Assembly: GCA_003339415.1 (NCBI GenBank)
Contig: PDHQ01000094.1
Span: 1 to 64,000 of the forward strand
DNA: 64,000 nt
Direction of reading: 5' to 3'
From: Ophiocordyceps camponoti-saundersi (nom. inval.)
Taxonomy: Eukaryota; Ascomycota; Sordariomycetes; Hypocreales; Ophiocordycipitaceae
Each line of letters opens with the position of its first letter. Within the stretch, counting starts at the first letter, position 1. The notes below the pieces were generated by a model. It was not told where the DNA came from. It made no database searches and was given only the letters and a program-made list of their open reading frames with translations. Positions 37,501 through 48,109 of the stretch are shown in pieces. Position numbers and translations under genes: made by a program.

Positions 37501-38241
37501 AAGACCGTGGCGGGTCGAATCTTGACTGGACGAAGAAGTGGACTCGGTTTTAGCGGAAGACGGCGTTGCCTGGAGGCTCTGAGGGCTAGACAACTCCGGT
37601 CTCGTCGTCGAACCGGACTTGGGCTTGGCGAAATCATCGTGACTGGAAGACCCCGAACTGTGAGCAGGCCCAGGCTCAGACTTGACAGATGACGGGGCCT
37701 TGTTGTTCTCCTGGCTTGACGAACTCGGCGTCGACTTCGAAGAAGAGGCCTGAGAGCTATCTTGACTGGAAGGCCCCGAACTGTACGCAGGCCCAGGCTC
37801 GGACTTGGCAGATGACGGTCCCTTGGTGTTATCCTCGCTTGACGAAAGTTTCGTCGTCTTGGCCACAGACCTGACAAACGTGGGCGGGACGACCACCGGG
37901 GGCACACCGCCAGTCCCGGTCAGCGTGTCTGCAGAAGTGGGCGGAACGGCAGGCGTCAGGATATGATTGTCGAGAAGGTCGCTGGAGGCGGCCTCATTCT
38001 GGGACTGCAGTTCAGAGACCAGCTCGTCGAGCAGTGTCTCAGTGGACAAAGAGCTGTCGAGACTGGTAGGGAGCTCGCCTTCCGTCGTAGTTAGAACTTG
38101 AGAGGTGGAGGAAGTTGAGTTGAAGGTGTGACGGGTGATTTCGCGGGGAAAATAGATGCGAGGCTTCTCGGGGTCTGGTCCGGCCGCGACGATTCCGATC
38201 AAGGCCAGTGCCACAGGAACAGCGGACGACGTGGCGCGCAT
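34510..38241 (-). CDS. MSB2: MSB2-like signalling mucin
   Basis: Single-pass membrane sensor upstream of Cdc42 and the filamentous-growth/pathogenicity MAP kinase cascade, known from yeast and plant-pathogenic fungi. 1243 aa, one exon. It starts MRATSSAVPVALALIGIVAA (signal peptide). Residues ~40-920 are a Ser/Thr/Pro-rich mucin region containing tandem repeats (see 36640-37090 and 37600-37840). A conserved extracellular domain follows (NITIALNNMVVNNGVDAIST, LAHTSFPDND), then a TM at about 1137-1158 (VAFGVVGAGVMYGAAMFIIA) and an 85-residue cytoplasmic tail starting RRYKRKKQTHRRSSS. The tail ends NISAPVAAENSLGWN, a very conserved fungal MSB2 terminus. An in-frame extension upstream of the ATG at 38241 has no ATG-led signal peptide and is rejected. 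Confidence 0.92.
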   Translation of the reverse strand: MRATSSAVPVALALIGIVAAGPDPEKPRIYFPREITRHTFNSTSSTSQVLTTTEGELPTSLDSSLSTETLLDELVSELQSQNEAASSDLLDNHILTPAVPPTSADTLTGTGGVPPVVVPPTFVRSVAKTTKLSSSEDNTKGPSSAKSEPGPAYSSGPSSQDSSQASSSKSTPSSSSQENNKAPSSVKSEPGPAHSSGSSSHDDFAKPKSGSTTRPELSSPQSLQATPSSAKTESTSSSSQDSTRHGLDLPSDTSIVIDINGIVTPSTTLKSRSQEDPPSSRTPTPSQGPEPSITYKEKVVESHDTDKGTKLSRTDSGSATPTLPVNGTSSRPDEPPAVPSSTKDDLLGPVGALVTSLSSDSTATTASSAPVNVKSSGVIPVPTSRAKSSAPSDVDGSNLIPIPSNGDIFSRPDGTGLSATPTRSSSTEAGVSTSVGSTKLPVSTDADGSRLVPIPSTQDVFSRPGGTGAYTTSTPASSTEAGVSTSVESANSSASTDVVGSRLVPIPSNRDVFSRPGGTGVYTTPAPASSTEAVVLNSTQTATIPSQTAELPESAEVSSNDGLLPSPTSRSDSESGEASTGGILPVVTSKADIVTSLVPVVNSLLPGPANSTVASTGSIARPAVLSTGSLPDPTVLSTDSSSESTGLPTDPTLSPPVLVSPTGMTPTANITTGLTSLVTSSAKDIAPETFISRNSSGYTSMETATQTTSDKLVPLLSSVLTPASTTLSSQPLSSLPNNTSVAVLPTPTSQRLSHPTDISNATITNTSSSSSSSISTDAVVSATSPSSVKTSVNTETTDSSELPTIAPVTNSTSSMGSTRLSTPPAVNATTTSASESTTSSTGQVTTEPLLTTSAGNSTEAPSKTSLYRFPHSSSSMHTVSSSSTGSSHQPTTTVAPVKTSVHPSSTAETTEHKPSSTTVSQEPLTLPSSSQLPSEAPQPQPTSFPKYIAPSKPAASAPVGTRNITIALNNMVVNNGVDAISTYNIISRLLPSLISLGLASDSAEKVVVFSLERCGGSAQSFNFLAHTSFPDNDGFVSQLQMNLGLANSPIYTTNAAELSKVIEKNLAPGQSITSTDTQAAMKLRDNLDKFHNITLEHCIIRGSGKGAANGGSPGSSGDGQNGPNPGNQSEKEKLTTMGVAFGVVGAGVMYGAAMFIIARRYKRKKQTHRRSSSVSNSQNSSEMRYTGGASPALMGGALPSRDYFSYRPEGRDSHGSGRSGMGNSGRTANISAPVAAENSLGWN
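36640..37090 (-). repeat. Tandem repeat inside MSB2 mucin region (period ~47 aa)
   Basis: Three tandem copies of a unit with the core GSRLVPIPSNRDVFSRPGG followed by TG.. and SSTEAGVSTS. Copies are conserved in protein and DNA, so unequal crossover could change the copy number. Confidence 0.85.
37600..37840 (-). repeat. Second internal repeat in MSB2 (SEPGPA unit)
   Basis: Two copies of a Ser-rich unit with the core KSEPGPA-SSG-SS-D, about 50 residues apart, in the N-terminal part of the mucin region. Confidence 0.75.
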
Positions 38242-41200
38242 TTTACGTCGAAGTCGAGTATGAAGGTGTTTTTTTCTGTGTATAGAGGGAGGATTCGGAT
38301 GAATTGATGAATCGTCAACAGAATGGTATCGTGAACAAGACGCTGAACAGTGCCGCAGGCAAGTAATGCTGCCATCGGCGTCAGCTGCAAGGCCTCTTGG
38401 GCCAGTGTGGATTATCGTACTGTCAGGATAGATGCAACGAATGTACTTGACGCAATATGTCAAAGAGCGATATCTAAGGATGATGAGCCAGCGAAATGGG
38501 TCACGATATAGATGACACAACTCACATTTATTTACTAGCAGAAGAAAAGAGCGACTTGACGAAAAATCGTCAGGGCGAGGCGGGTCGTCAACGAGCGAGG
38601 TCCGTAACGGCGTATTTCGTGGCCTGAACAGGCAAGGAGAGACGTCGGGATCCGCGATATCGTGAGAGACGCCGGTCACTCGTCAAAAGACATTGGCGGC
38701 GATGGCACTGGGAGGTCCCAGAGCCAGGGCAGACATGAAGGGGGGGGTTTCGAGAGGTTCGGAGGATCTGTCGAAGAAGGCCTTCGTGATATCCGGCGCG
38801 TGGGCGGGACGGAGGTGAGGAGGGAGGGGAGGAGGAGGAGGAGGAAGAGAAAAGCGGAGCAAGAAAGGGGTGATGAAGAGAAGAGAAAATGATGACAAGA
38901 AGGAAAAAAGCGAATGAAGGACGAAGCAAACGAGGGAATGAGAGGCAACAAACAAGACAGGGCAAGGGGGGAATAAACGATACAGCGGCAAGATGAGGGA
39001 AGGGAAGCAAAGCGGAGCAGCGGAAAAGAAAGGGGGGCCGGGGGGGTTGGACCTGGTGTCCCTGTGGTTGTGGATGTTGGAATTGGGCGCAGCCGGGGGG
39101 GGAGGACTCAGCGGGCCACAGTGGACAGATAGCGGTGGTGAGCGGCGACAGGGCTGCGGTACCTCGGCCTACGACGGGGCGTGGCGGGCGGGGCAAGTAT
39201 CGGCCGACAGGTACACGCATTTAGGAGGAGGTGGGAAAAAGGATCGACGCGCATCAGCAAGGTATTCCAGCGCGTGAGTACGGATACCTGTGGATAGACG
39301 TCTGTGCAGACGCGCATCAAGCATCGATGTGCAGTACTGAGTACCAGTGTATAAATGGGGGAATCTATGCGCAGGAAATACATACATACATCCATACATA
39401 CATAACTCCTTCTATCCATTCCACTTCATTTATGCGCGGCCCGCGAAACGGCATCCCCTAATGTTTCATAACGCACTGGGAACTTCTTTCTCTTGCGAAC
39501 AATGGGCGGGGGAGCCCTCTCTCTCTCCCTGAGCAGAAGACCCTTCCTCTCCACTCTCCAGCACGGCTAACAGAATCGGAGCCGAGCGAGCAGATATGCA
39601 ATATGTTCCATCCGCATACCTCAGGTATAAAAAAAGACATGCTGCTCCCGCCACGGATGGTCGTGCCTTGTAAGTTGTGGGGCAACGTCTCGCAGTGCGT
39701 CCCTTTATCTTTCGTCCGAGCACGGCTGATCCCGCCAGATGACACGCGTGAGGAGAAAAAGGAAAACGAAGGAAGGCAGATCAACAGAGACAGAGACAGA
39801 GAGAGAGAGAGACAGACACACAGACGGACAGCTTTGTGCCGAGCCGGACGGGCATGTGCGCCCGAGGCTTGTGGCGGCTTTTCATCTAATTCACCGTGTG
39901 TGCTTTTGACCTGAGTACTGTGGGGAGGCGCAGCTCCGCGATATTACACAGCAGGTGGTTTCCCGCTTGGGAAATGCCACTGGGTGGCAGGCACAGACCG
40001 GTAATTATTGGATGACGGCACCTTACGCACTGTCCGCGCTGCGTGTCTGGTACCTATATTCCTAAGTACATATCCGCTATATATGCATACACACAAGGGA
40101 CGTAAGATATGCATACAAACCGTACTATGCACTATAAAGGTACATGAATTACTAGGTACGAAAGTAGTAAGCAGAGATGGATATGTGAATATGCTTATAT
40201 ATGAGCATATCCCTTTCTTATCATCGGCCGCTGAAGCTCGGGATGTATAATACTAGGTATCTACCTACCTAGGTACCTAGGTAGGTACACTGGCAGAAGC
40301 AGAGCCAAGACCGTCGGTTTCCTTCGCTCTACCATCGTCCATAACCACCACCGTCAACGCCCTGACACAGGTGCTCTACCTAGGTACCTACCCTACCAGT
40401 ACCACCCAAAGTGCTAACTCCAAGGTGGTAACTAGTAGGTGAGATTTCGATATGGAGCATGTGGATATTGCACAATACCTAGTTTATGCATACATAAGCG
40501 TTGGCGCCCCCCATCCCCCCCCCTTCTACGGAGTACATATGTATGTATATCGTGGAGATGACCCTCCGGGCCTCCTTAACGGGCATGGGCCGAGTCACCT
40601 GCATCATCGTTCCATTGTTCCTGCATTAGGCTGCTTCCTTCGTCGACCTTTCCTTGCACCGTCTATCCGTGTGTATTCAGACCTACATAAAAAAGGAAAT
40701 GAACCTGCACGATTAGAATTCATCACATCTCTCTCGATACGAACGAAATCCTCAGCATGTGGTGTCTTGCCCGCTTCGACAAGACATCGTCAACGTGGGC
40801 CGCAGGATATTAAAATAACGGCCAGCAGGTAGGCGACAAAAGTCCACTCTTATATACACACTACTCCCCTCACAACACTCCGCCTCAGGCTGAAACACGC
40901 ATCTGTTCCTACAATTTCCCCTTTTTTTTCTTTTGCCTGGTCTTTATCCTCGATATTTATGTATATACATACATACATCAATACACACACATACGGACAC
41001 TTTGCACAATCATGGGTAGCGTGTCGGCCTTCTCTTTTGTTGTTGTTGTTGTTGTCATCGTCGTTGGCTCAGTACTAATGTAAGCCAGCTTCGCTCCGGA
41101 CCAACTCACGAGCCACGCGGCCCGTCATTGACCGTCTGCGGATCACTCCTTGCATATCCGTACATAATACATACATACATATTCGTATCCGCACTTTCAT

Positions 41201-42600
41201 TTTATCCTCTTGGCTCGACGGCCTCCGGTCAGACTCCAGACCGTTGACAACGCTCATCCCGCTACCCCTTTCTTTCTCCTGCTCCGGACAAAGAAGGACG
41301 TGTCATTTACCGAGCTAACGGCACGTTTCTAGCATCGACATGCCATGATGCCGTGCACTGTGTCAGCTCCTGCTGCCGTGGTACTGTTCAACCTGCACGT
41401 TACACTCGTGGGTAGGCTGTTGAGTTGTAGCCGTGATGCGTGCTGTGCTGGTCACCTTGATCACTTCTCCCCATCCAGTGTGTCACCTGCCCTGGTCGGG
41501 ACAACTAGATAGAGTTGACGCCGTCTTGCGTAATAAGCCTGTGTAACACGGCAGCGCCGCCGGGAAATGAGGCGGCCTTCCTACCTGCACGTGGACGCCG
41601 AGTCAAGGGGCGCGTTGACCCCAAGTTTGTGCTGCTTATTTTCGACAACGTTCGACGGCAAATAAGCATGTGCACGTACATACATACATATCCGTACTTA
41701 TCCGTATGCACATACGAACGACATAGGAACCTACCACCTAGCCAACATGCTCATCACTCCAGCGCGGGGGACTACCGGTGCCACCGACGCCGTCGGCCTT
41801 TGGTTCCCTTTCTCCTCTCCCTTTCTTTGTTCGTCGCAGATGTCAGGCCTGCAGTGACCCGGGCAAAGCCGGCCACGTATGTATGTATGTAGGTAGGTAG
41901 GTGAGTATTCGCCATGCACGTACGGACCTAGGTATTACCAGTATCATGGCACTCGCATATTGCGTCGTCGTTGTCGTAAACTGCTCCAACTTGCTCTGTC
42001 TTGGCTCGACGCCCTCTGATGCGTGATAGATTAGACGAATCGTCCGCGGTATCCACAGGCTGCAGCCACCGTCTCTTTCAGACGAGCGGAGCACGACAAG
42101 GTTGTTGCCTCTTCAGATGAGCGCTAGACCCCAGCTTTGGAGTCCGTGCTACTGAAAGTCTGCTGCGAATCCCTGCGGCATGAAGCATAAAGAAGCCCGT
42201 CTTTGTTTGAAACGCGAGGGCGGATACCATGATGCTGGTAGCTGTTCGTCCGGTTGCCGCTTCTCACACTAGCATGGGTCGACTTGTAAGCATCATCCAT
42301 CTTTGAAAACTGATGCTTGACCCGCCGTCTTCAGCTTTTTTTCAGCTACGACGAGGATGATGTGACTTGTCATGAGACAAAGGGTGTTTGCCATTAGCCT
42401 GTCTCCTCGGTGAAATAACCTCAATGCATTATTGGCATTCGTAGTATCCGTATCCGTAGTAGTAGTATGTGTGTATGTATGTAGGTCCAAGGTATGTGTG
42501 TCTGTATGCACATCCATAAATTTAGTAGTATGTGTGATGATTTTGTTTCTATCCCGTCGCTGGGGAAGTCAAGGCTTTGATCCTAGAGGGGCAGTTAATC
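38242..42600. other. Long intergenic region upstream of MSB2
   Basis: About 4.4 kb with no supported gene. It includes a purine-rich stretch near 38740-38950, TACA arrays near 39378-39405, 40962-40980, 41168-41182 and 41676-41692, and CCTAGG-type palindromes near 40250-40290 and 40378-40395. A TTG run lies near 41036-41056. It holds the MSB2 promoter and leader. Confidence 0.6.
40250..40290. repeat. TACCTAGGTA-type palindromic cluster
   Basis: Overlapping CTACCTAGGTACCTAGGTAG units form a perfect self-complementary run. Similar short clusters recur near 47846-47885, 51909-51930, 53633-53662 and 53994-54024. Confidence 0.85.
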
Positions 42601-42985
42601 TTATACCTTAAGGTTCTCTAATAGGCCTATGCTTGAGGAAGCCTTGCCGAGGCCGCGATTATAACAAAGATCATAACATCGCGGAAACAACTGGCCATCA
42701 AACTCTCTCGCTTTCGGCCGGATCTGTCCCTTCATAAGGGCTGCGATATTCTCCCGAAAGAGGTCTCGAAGCAAGGTACACATACACATCGTCGAAGGAG
42801 TCAAACAAGGGCGTCGGCGGCGACGGGATTTTAACAATACCAGCATAAATAGCGGCAGCATTAACGCCAGCGGTATTATCCAACTTGAGAGCCAGGAATA
42901 CGGTAGGCACGCGTTCAACAGTCCATCTTGAAATAAAACTAAGGTAGATATCTAGAGCACTACGGGTGACTTCCAAGCCTCCCAC
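42601..42985 (-). other. Orphan ORF of unknown status
   Basis: A minus-strand open frame (42985-42698, 95 codons, starts MGGLEVTRSALDIYLSFISR) lies just past the stop of the unknown gene at 43074. Its composition looks protein-like (WTVERVPTVFLALKLDN) and the frame stays open upstream to about 43040. I found no splice path that joins it cleanly to the upstream gene. It may be a short gene, a missed exon, or a decayed remnant. Confidence 0.3.
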
Positions 42986-43070
42986 ATCTTTGTACTGCTG
43001 ATAGGTGGCGCAGGCTGTCCTGCTCAGCAGGGAGTGAATGTTTCCATCCTGTTGATTTGCGTGGCTAAAT

Positions 43071-43871
43071 CTACTCCCTCTCTAGCCGACGTTTCAACGT
43101 TTGGCCCACCAGATTAGTAGTGAACCGCGAAGCTTTGGAGGGCTTAAAGACGGCATCATGGAATCCAGCGCCGAAGCGGCCGACAACATCCGCAGACATG
43201 TAATCGACCAGCTGCTTGATCTGAGCCCACTCATCATGGGTAACAGCGTCTTCTCCGCCGTTGACGTGAGCCCGAAGAACGTCCAAGGCAAGCGTCATAA
43301 CTTGGGCGCATCCTAGTGCGTTCCCCATCAAGTCTCCGTTCTGCCAGCGGAAATTTCCCGGCACCCCCTCTAGGATAGAAGGGACCGGAAGAGAAAGCGG
43401 ATTTTTGTCGAGCTCGCTATCAGTTTTGGATGATGCCTGAGGATCCGGCGCTGAAAGACACTGGACCTCTTGAAGATGATCCTCCTCTGTCTCCAAGAGA
43501 GAGATTGTGTCGGAAAACGCGCTGCTTGTTTGGTTTGGCTCAGGACGTGAGCCCGTGTAATACATTCCATTTTCGACCCAGCCGTTGATGTGATCGAATC
43601 CCTCTTCCGTACTTCGCTGTCGATAGGCCTGGATAGTTTCGGGGTTATCCATGCGCCATTTGTGCCATGCTTTTTGCTTTCGATCACGAAGGGCACGTCC
43701 AAGCTTTGCTTCGTTCCCATACAACTCCAAAGCCCGACGGTATCCTTTGTATTCGATTTCGGGAAAAGTGCTTTCGAGTTGGCCAGCGAAGTCGCCGTGA
43801 AACTTGGAATCCCTGCTGATGCAAGGGCCGTTGCTTGGGAGTACTTTAAAATATCGAGTCATTTTGCTCAT
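43071..43871 (-). CDS. Hypothetical protein divergent from the dynamin-like gene
   Basis: 266 aa, one exon, starting MSKMTRYFKVLPSNGP; an alternative Met three codons on is MTRYFK. I do not recognise a family. The N-terminal ~120 residues are mixed charged/aromatic (YKGYRRALELYGNEAK, KAWHKWRMDNPETIQAYRQ). The middle is acidic and Ser-rich. The C-terminal ~90 residues look helical (DEWAQIKQLVDYMSADVVG, then TTNLVGQTLKRRLERE). No signal peptide or TM is visible. Its start lies 297 bases from the start of the dynamin-like gene on the other strand, so the two share a promoter region and may be co-regulated (inference). Confidence 0.6.
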   Translation of the reverse strand: MSKMTRYFKVLPSNGPCISRDSKFHGDFAGQLESTFPEIEYKGYRRALELYGNEAKLGRALRDRKQKAWHKWRMDNPETIQAYRQRSTEEGFDHINGWVENGMYYTGSRPEPNQTSSAFSDTISLLETEEDHLQEVQCLSAPDPQASSKTDSELDKNPLSLPVPSILEGVPGNFRWQNGDLMGNALGCAQVMTLALDVLRAHVNGGEDAVTHDEWAQIKQLVDYMSADVVGRFGAGFHDAVFKPSKASRFTTNLVGQTLKRRLERE

Positions 43872-44168
43872 CTTGGAGCAGAGGCAGAGTGATGAAGAGA
43901 ACGAGTCCCGATGGCGAGGGAGATAAAGAAGGAAGAAAGAGGAGGGAGACAATGTTCGGATAGATCTGGAATGTGTAGGTGAAGATGGTCGACGTTTGCA
44001 TCGTCCTTATACTACCCTGCAGAGCCAGCTGCCAGGTAATCATCACCTTTGATAAGATAGAGGGCAGCTTTGAAAACTCGGTTGAAATCTTCCCTTCTGC
44101 ACCATCAAAAATCGGCTCTCAGCTGGCTCCCTCAACATATCACTGAACAGATCACTCAACGGCCAGCC

Positions 44169-46760
44169 ATGGCACCGGCAGGTTTAGGCAGTCAGACGAT
44201 CCTAGCCAAGATCGATAAGCTTCGGGAACTCAATGTGGGCTCCGTCATTCCACTTCCCCAGGTAATGACGCCCCTGCCATTCTGCAACATGACGATGGAC
44301 CGCCCACTGAATGACTGATCTCCACAGCTTGTCGTCGTCGGAGACCAGTCATCCGGTAAGAGCTCTGTGCTGGAAAGCTTGACGGGCTTCTCTTTTCCTC
44401 GAGCTGCCGGTTTATGCACTCGATACGCGACACAAATCACCTGCTCCCGAGATGCCGTCAAGAGCGTCAACGTCTCCATCATCCCTCGGCCAGATGCCGA
44501 TGACGGACTCAAGGCAAAGTTACTTGCTTTCCAACGCCGCTCGACCGAGCTCGGAAATGATGAGTTGGTAAAGATCTTCGACGAGGTGTGCTATCAAACT
44601 CTCACCTGGACTACACTTCTTCCCTCTAACCCATACACGGGACAGGCCAACAGGACTATGGGTATCCGCATGAAGACGGGCTCCAAGGATTCAGGTTGCG
44701 GTGCTTTCAGTCAAGACATCCTTAAAATTGAAGTTAGCGGACCCGAGGTAACAAATACATGCATTCTCCCTGTGTTTCTCTGTGCGGGCTTGAGCTGACG
44801 CTTCTTCTTCAACTATCACAGGAAGTTCACCTCACTGTCATCGACGTTCCGGGCATTTTTCGAGTGCCCACCCCCGGTAAGATTCTTTCCTTAGATAGGT
44901 AGATGCTTCTCACCACCGCAGATGCTTATCCGCGACATAGGGCTTACGACGGAAACGGACATTACTCTTGTCGAGAACATGGTCAAGTCCTACATGAACA
45001 ACAATCGAACTATGTAATATCGTCAATCCCTGTCTTGAGCAACTTCTAGCTAACAACTTTGCAGCATACTGGCCGTGATGCCCTGCAACGTCGACATTGC
45101 CACCCAAGAGATCTTGAAGCTTGCTGAGGTTGCTGATCCAGATGGCACGAGAACAATGGGAGTTCTTACCAAGCCAGATCTTGCGACCGAAAAGGCTACC
45201 AGGGATGCAGTCATGGATCTCATCATGGGAAGGCGCAGTAGACTGAAGCTTGGCTATTACGTCGTGAAGAACCGCAGCGCAGACGATGAAACGTCGACTC
45301 TAGCTGAACGCGCTGCCTCTGAGAAGGCTTTCTTCCTCTCGCCGCCCTGGACGATTGCTAGCGATCGTTGTGGCATCGTGGCGTTGAAGGGATGCCTTCG
45401 CCACTTACTTACGTCTATATCAAAGCAGGAATTCCCGTACGTTAAATCGGAGGTCGAGCAGCGACTTTATTCTCGCAAGGCAGACCTCGAGGCCATGGGC
45501 CCTACTCGCGCCGATCAGAGCTCCCAGCGAATGTTTCTTGGGAAGATGGCAAGCCGATTTCAGTCTGCGAAACAGGCCGCCCTTACCGGTTACTATGCCA
45601 GCGACGGCATCTTCAGGACGAGTCCGGAATTGAAGCTCATCACGAAGATTATCAAGATAAACGAGGCTTTCTCTGACACCTTCTGGAAACGAAGTCATTT
45701 GTACAGCTTCGGTCCCATTGTTGACGATGATGGTGAAGCCGCCTTCGGTTATGTATCTGACGGAAAAGAAACCGCGAATGAGGAAGAAGATGCGGAGGAA
45801 GACGATTCGGACGGATCCGACGAAGACAGCTCCGACGAAAGTGTTGCGTCGACCAGTACATGCGCCGAAGAATTACCAGCGGCCAAATACCCTGAACTTC
45901 AAGACATCATCCAGGAGGAAGACTACCAGTGTCCAAAGCCTTCGACAGAGTCAATCTTGAGCCATATCAAGAAGACGTTTACGTCAAGTCGAGGCCCTGA
46001 GCTGGGCACGGTAAGACGCTTCTCCCTTAGAATCGTGACAAGGGATTAAGCTAACTTTCTTTTCCAGTTTGGGGGGACGGTTCTTTCAGCCACCTTTGAG
46101 CTGCAGTCCAAGAAATGGGTGCCTTTGGCTCTCTCTCACACGAGCAAAGCCATTCTGCTTGTTCACGACTTCATATTCCGTCTTCTCTTCAAGCTATGCC
46201 CGGAAAAGCAGGTCAGAGATCAGCTGTGGCACAATTTGCTTCTCGATAAGCTTAGCGACAGATACCGCACGGCCATGGATCACGCTCGCTTTCTCTTAGA
46301 CGTTGAGCGTGGTGGTTATCCCGTTACCTTTAATCACTACTTTAACTCGACTCTACAGCAGAAGCGCGGCCAACGGATATCCGAGCCTCTGAAGAAGAAA
46401 ATCATGACAAGCGAGAAATCGCAAAGAGAATGGATCAGCGCAAGTGATATCGACAAATGCGTTACCCAGATGAGCAATAGGGATCACGTGTGCGAAGATA
46501 TTCTGGATACCCTTGCAAGCTATTACAAGGTGTCTCGCAAGCGATTCGTGGATGTCATCTGTCAGCAGGTCATCTCTCACTTTCTCCTCAACGGTCGGGA
46601 CAGTCCGCTGAACCTCTTCGGTCCTGACTTGATTATGAGCCTTACTGAAGATCAACTGGAGACCATCGCGGGAGAAGACGACGTGTCGAAGCAGCAGCGA
46701 CAAGCCCTGGAGCGGGAGGTTAAGAATCTGGAGGCGGCTCTCCAAGTACTGCGAGCTTAG
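44169..46760 (+). CDS. Dynamin-like large GTPase (Mx/DRP type of filamentous fungi)
   Basis: Model: join(44169..44261, 44328..44747, 44822..44876, 44941..45013, 45065..46010, 46068..46760), 759 aa. Introns are 66, 74, 64, 51 and 57 nt, all GT-AG. GTPase motifs: P-loop GDQSSGKSS (residues 36-44), the switch Thr region FPRAAGLCTRYATQI, DVPGIF, and TKPD in TMGVLTKPDLATEK. The junction into exon 4 recreates PTPGLTTETDITLVENMVKS, a hallmark of this family. Middle/stalk region follows, with an unusual acidic insert (EEEDAEEDDSDGSDEDSSDES) before residue ~470. The C-terminal GED-like part includes LLDVERGGYPVTFNHYFN and YYKVSRKRFVDVICQQVISHFLL. No PH domain or TM is present. Members of this expanded fungal group are related to Vps1/Mx proteins; exact cellular role is unknown. 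Confidence 0.88.
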
Positions 46761-47596
46761 AGGAAGCTGGGCGATGTGGATAGATGCTGCGTCGACTTGC
46801 AGGCGGAATTAGAACACCAAGACAAATTTGGTGTTGCCCTTGCTCTCGACCTTGTATGAAGTCGAGAGAAGGGCTCGATCCCTTACGCGAGATGGGGGAT
46901 ATACTGGCTTTGTCCTATTGTATGTATGTACTTGGTAGGAAGGAGAGCAAGAGACTCTCATGCATACACAGTTAATACAATATCCCTCATAAGTGCGGTA
47001 GAAGTTTTGAGAAGGATGCGAAACATTGCTACAGAAAGGCTCAGCATAAGTAACTCCGGGTAGCTTCAGATAGAAGCTAGTACGGGCGACATCTGCGTAT
47101 CATATTGAAGCTGCAGAAGCGTACGGAATAACAGGACTATTTACAGCTAAACCGTCTTGAAGAGTCGCTTAGCAGAAGTGTCATGTAGCAGTTCCCAGCC
47201 TCGCCTTTATCTCCGGGACCCTCTACCTATCTTTGTTCAACGCTGTCTTTGACTGTGACTGGAAAGAAAAAGAAGGAAACCGATTATCTCACGTTGATAA
47301 CTTTGCATTTCGAGTAGAAGATGTTCGCGTTTGTCCTTTCTCTGCCTCTCCGACCCCTACTCCGTGCTGTCCCCCCTTTAACGTGACCCCATGCATCTAT
47401 GTGCGACGAATCAGTGCATTTTTCACGATGCATTAAGAAAAAAACAGAGACTTTGGATATGTCTTGATCTCTTGTGCCATTCCAAGCCCTAGTTCTTAAT
47501 ACGAAGTAGAGAGTTGTGGATGAAAACGCAGTAGAGCCTGTTTTGGAAAGGGTCATAATTACCAATAAGAACTCCGAACTGCATCACAGGATCACG
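46761..47596. other. Intergenic region before tRNA
   Basis: About 840 bases after the dynamin-like gene, expected to hold its 3' UTR. No gene or strong repeat is seen apart from one short TATG run near 46920. Confidence 0.55.
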
Positions 47597-47696
47597 GGCC
47601 TGTTAGACCAATGGTTTAAGTCGTGAGACTCTGACTAAGAGTCCCACCTGGGTCAGAAGCAATCTCAAGATCAGGGTTCGATTCCCTGACAGGCCT
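47597..47696 (+). tRNA. tRNA-Gln (anticodon CUG) with an intron
   Basis: Perfect 7-bp acceptor stem (GGCCTGT with ACAGGCC), D arm GAC..GTC, anticodon stem TGAGA/TCTCA, and T arm CAGGG-TTCGATT-CCCTG. The anticodon loop reads CTCTGA, so the anticodon CTG is at 47631-47633. About 28 bases (near 47635-47662) interrupt the loop after position 37, the standard nuclear tRNA intron site. The intron contains TCAG, which can pair with the anticodon CTGA as in typical intron-anticodon helices. Poly-T tracts (the longest near 47757-47766) lie downstream; one may serve as the Pol III terminator. Confidence 0.88.
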
Positions 47697-48109
47697 TTAC
47701 TTTTATCACATTCGCTCTCAAATCCCTCACAACGTGTCGGAGCCTGACTGTTTCTTCCTTTTTTTTGTACGGACTACGGATAGACGCGACATGTTTTCAA
47801 GGGAGACAATTATGGCTGCCACTCCTTTTTTCTTAGGCAACTCGTAGGTAGGTAGGTACCTACCTAGTAGGTACCTAGGTACCTATGTAAGCTGACTATC
47901 CTTCCCTACCCTACACCAGGCTGGCGGACAGCGGCATTGGTAGACTGGTGGTGGCCTCTTTACATGTCATCGCCATCAATGACACGTCGTTTACAGACCC
48001 CCCGTGTTTCTTCTCGGTTTTCTCCAGCTCATTGCCTCGGCAGGATGCCTCTGAAACCATCAACCGAAGCTCCTCGACGACTTTGAGTCCAGCTGCCGCC
48101 GCCGTTGAT
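47697..48109. promoter_or_regulatory. Region between tRNA-Gln and the TBC gene
   Basis: Holds poly-T tracts and a TACCTAGGTA-type palindromic cluster at about 47846-47885. The frame of the TBC gene stays open upstream of 48110 but contains no ATG. Confidence 0.5.
47846..47885. repeat. TACCTAGGTA-type palindromic cluster
   Basis: GTAGGTAGGTACCTACCTAG followed by further CTAGGTACCTA units, self-complementary over most of its length. It lies ~225 bases upstream of the TBC-gene ATG. Confidence 0.85.

Noticed and set aside
38662..39220. Basic ORFs on both strands upstream of MSB2
   Set aside because: Purine-rich low-complexity DNA giving Arg/Lys/Glu or Ser/Pro/Leu runs; better explained as MSB2 promoter and leader.
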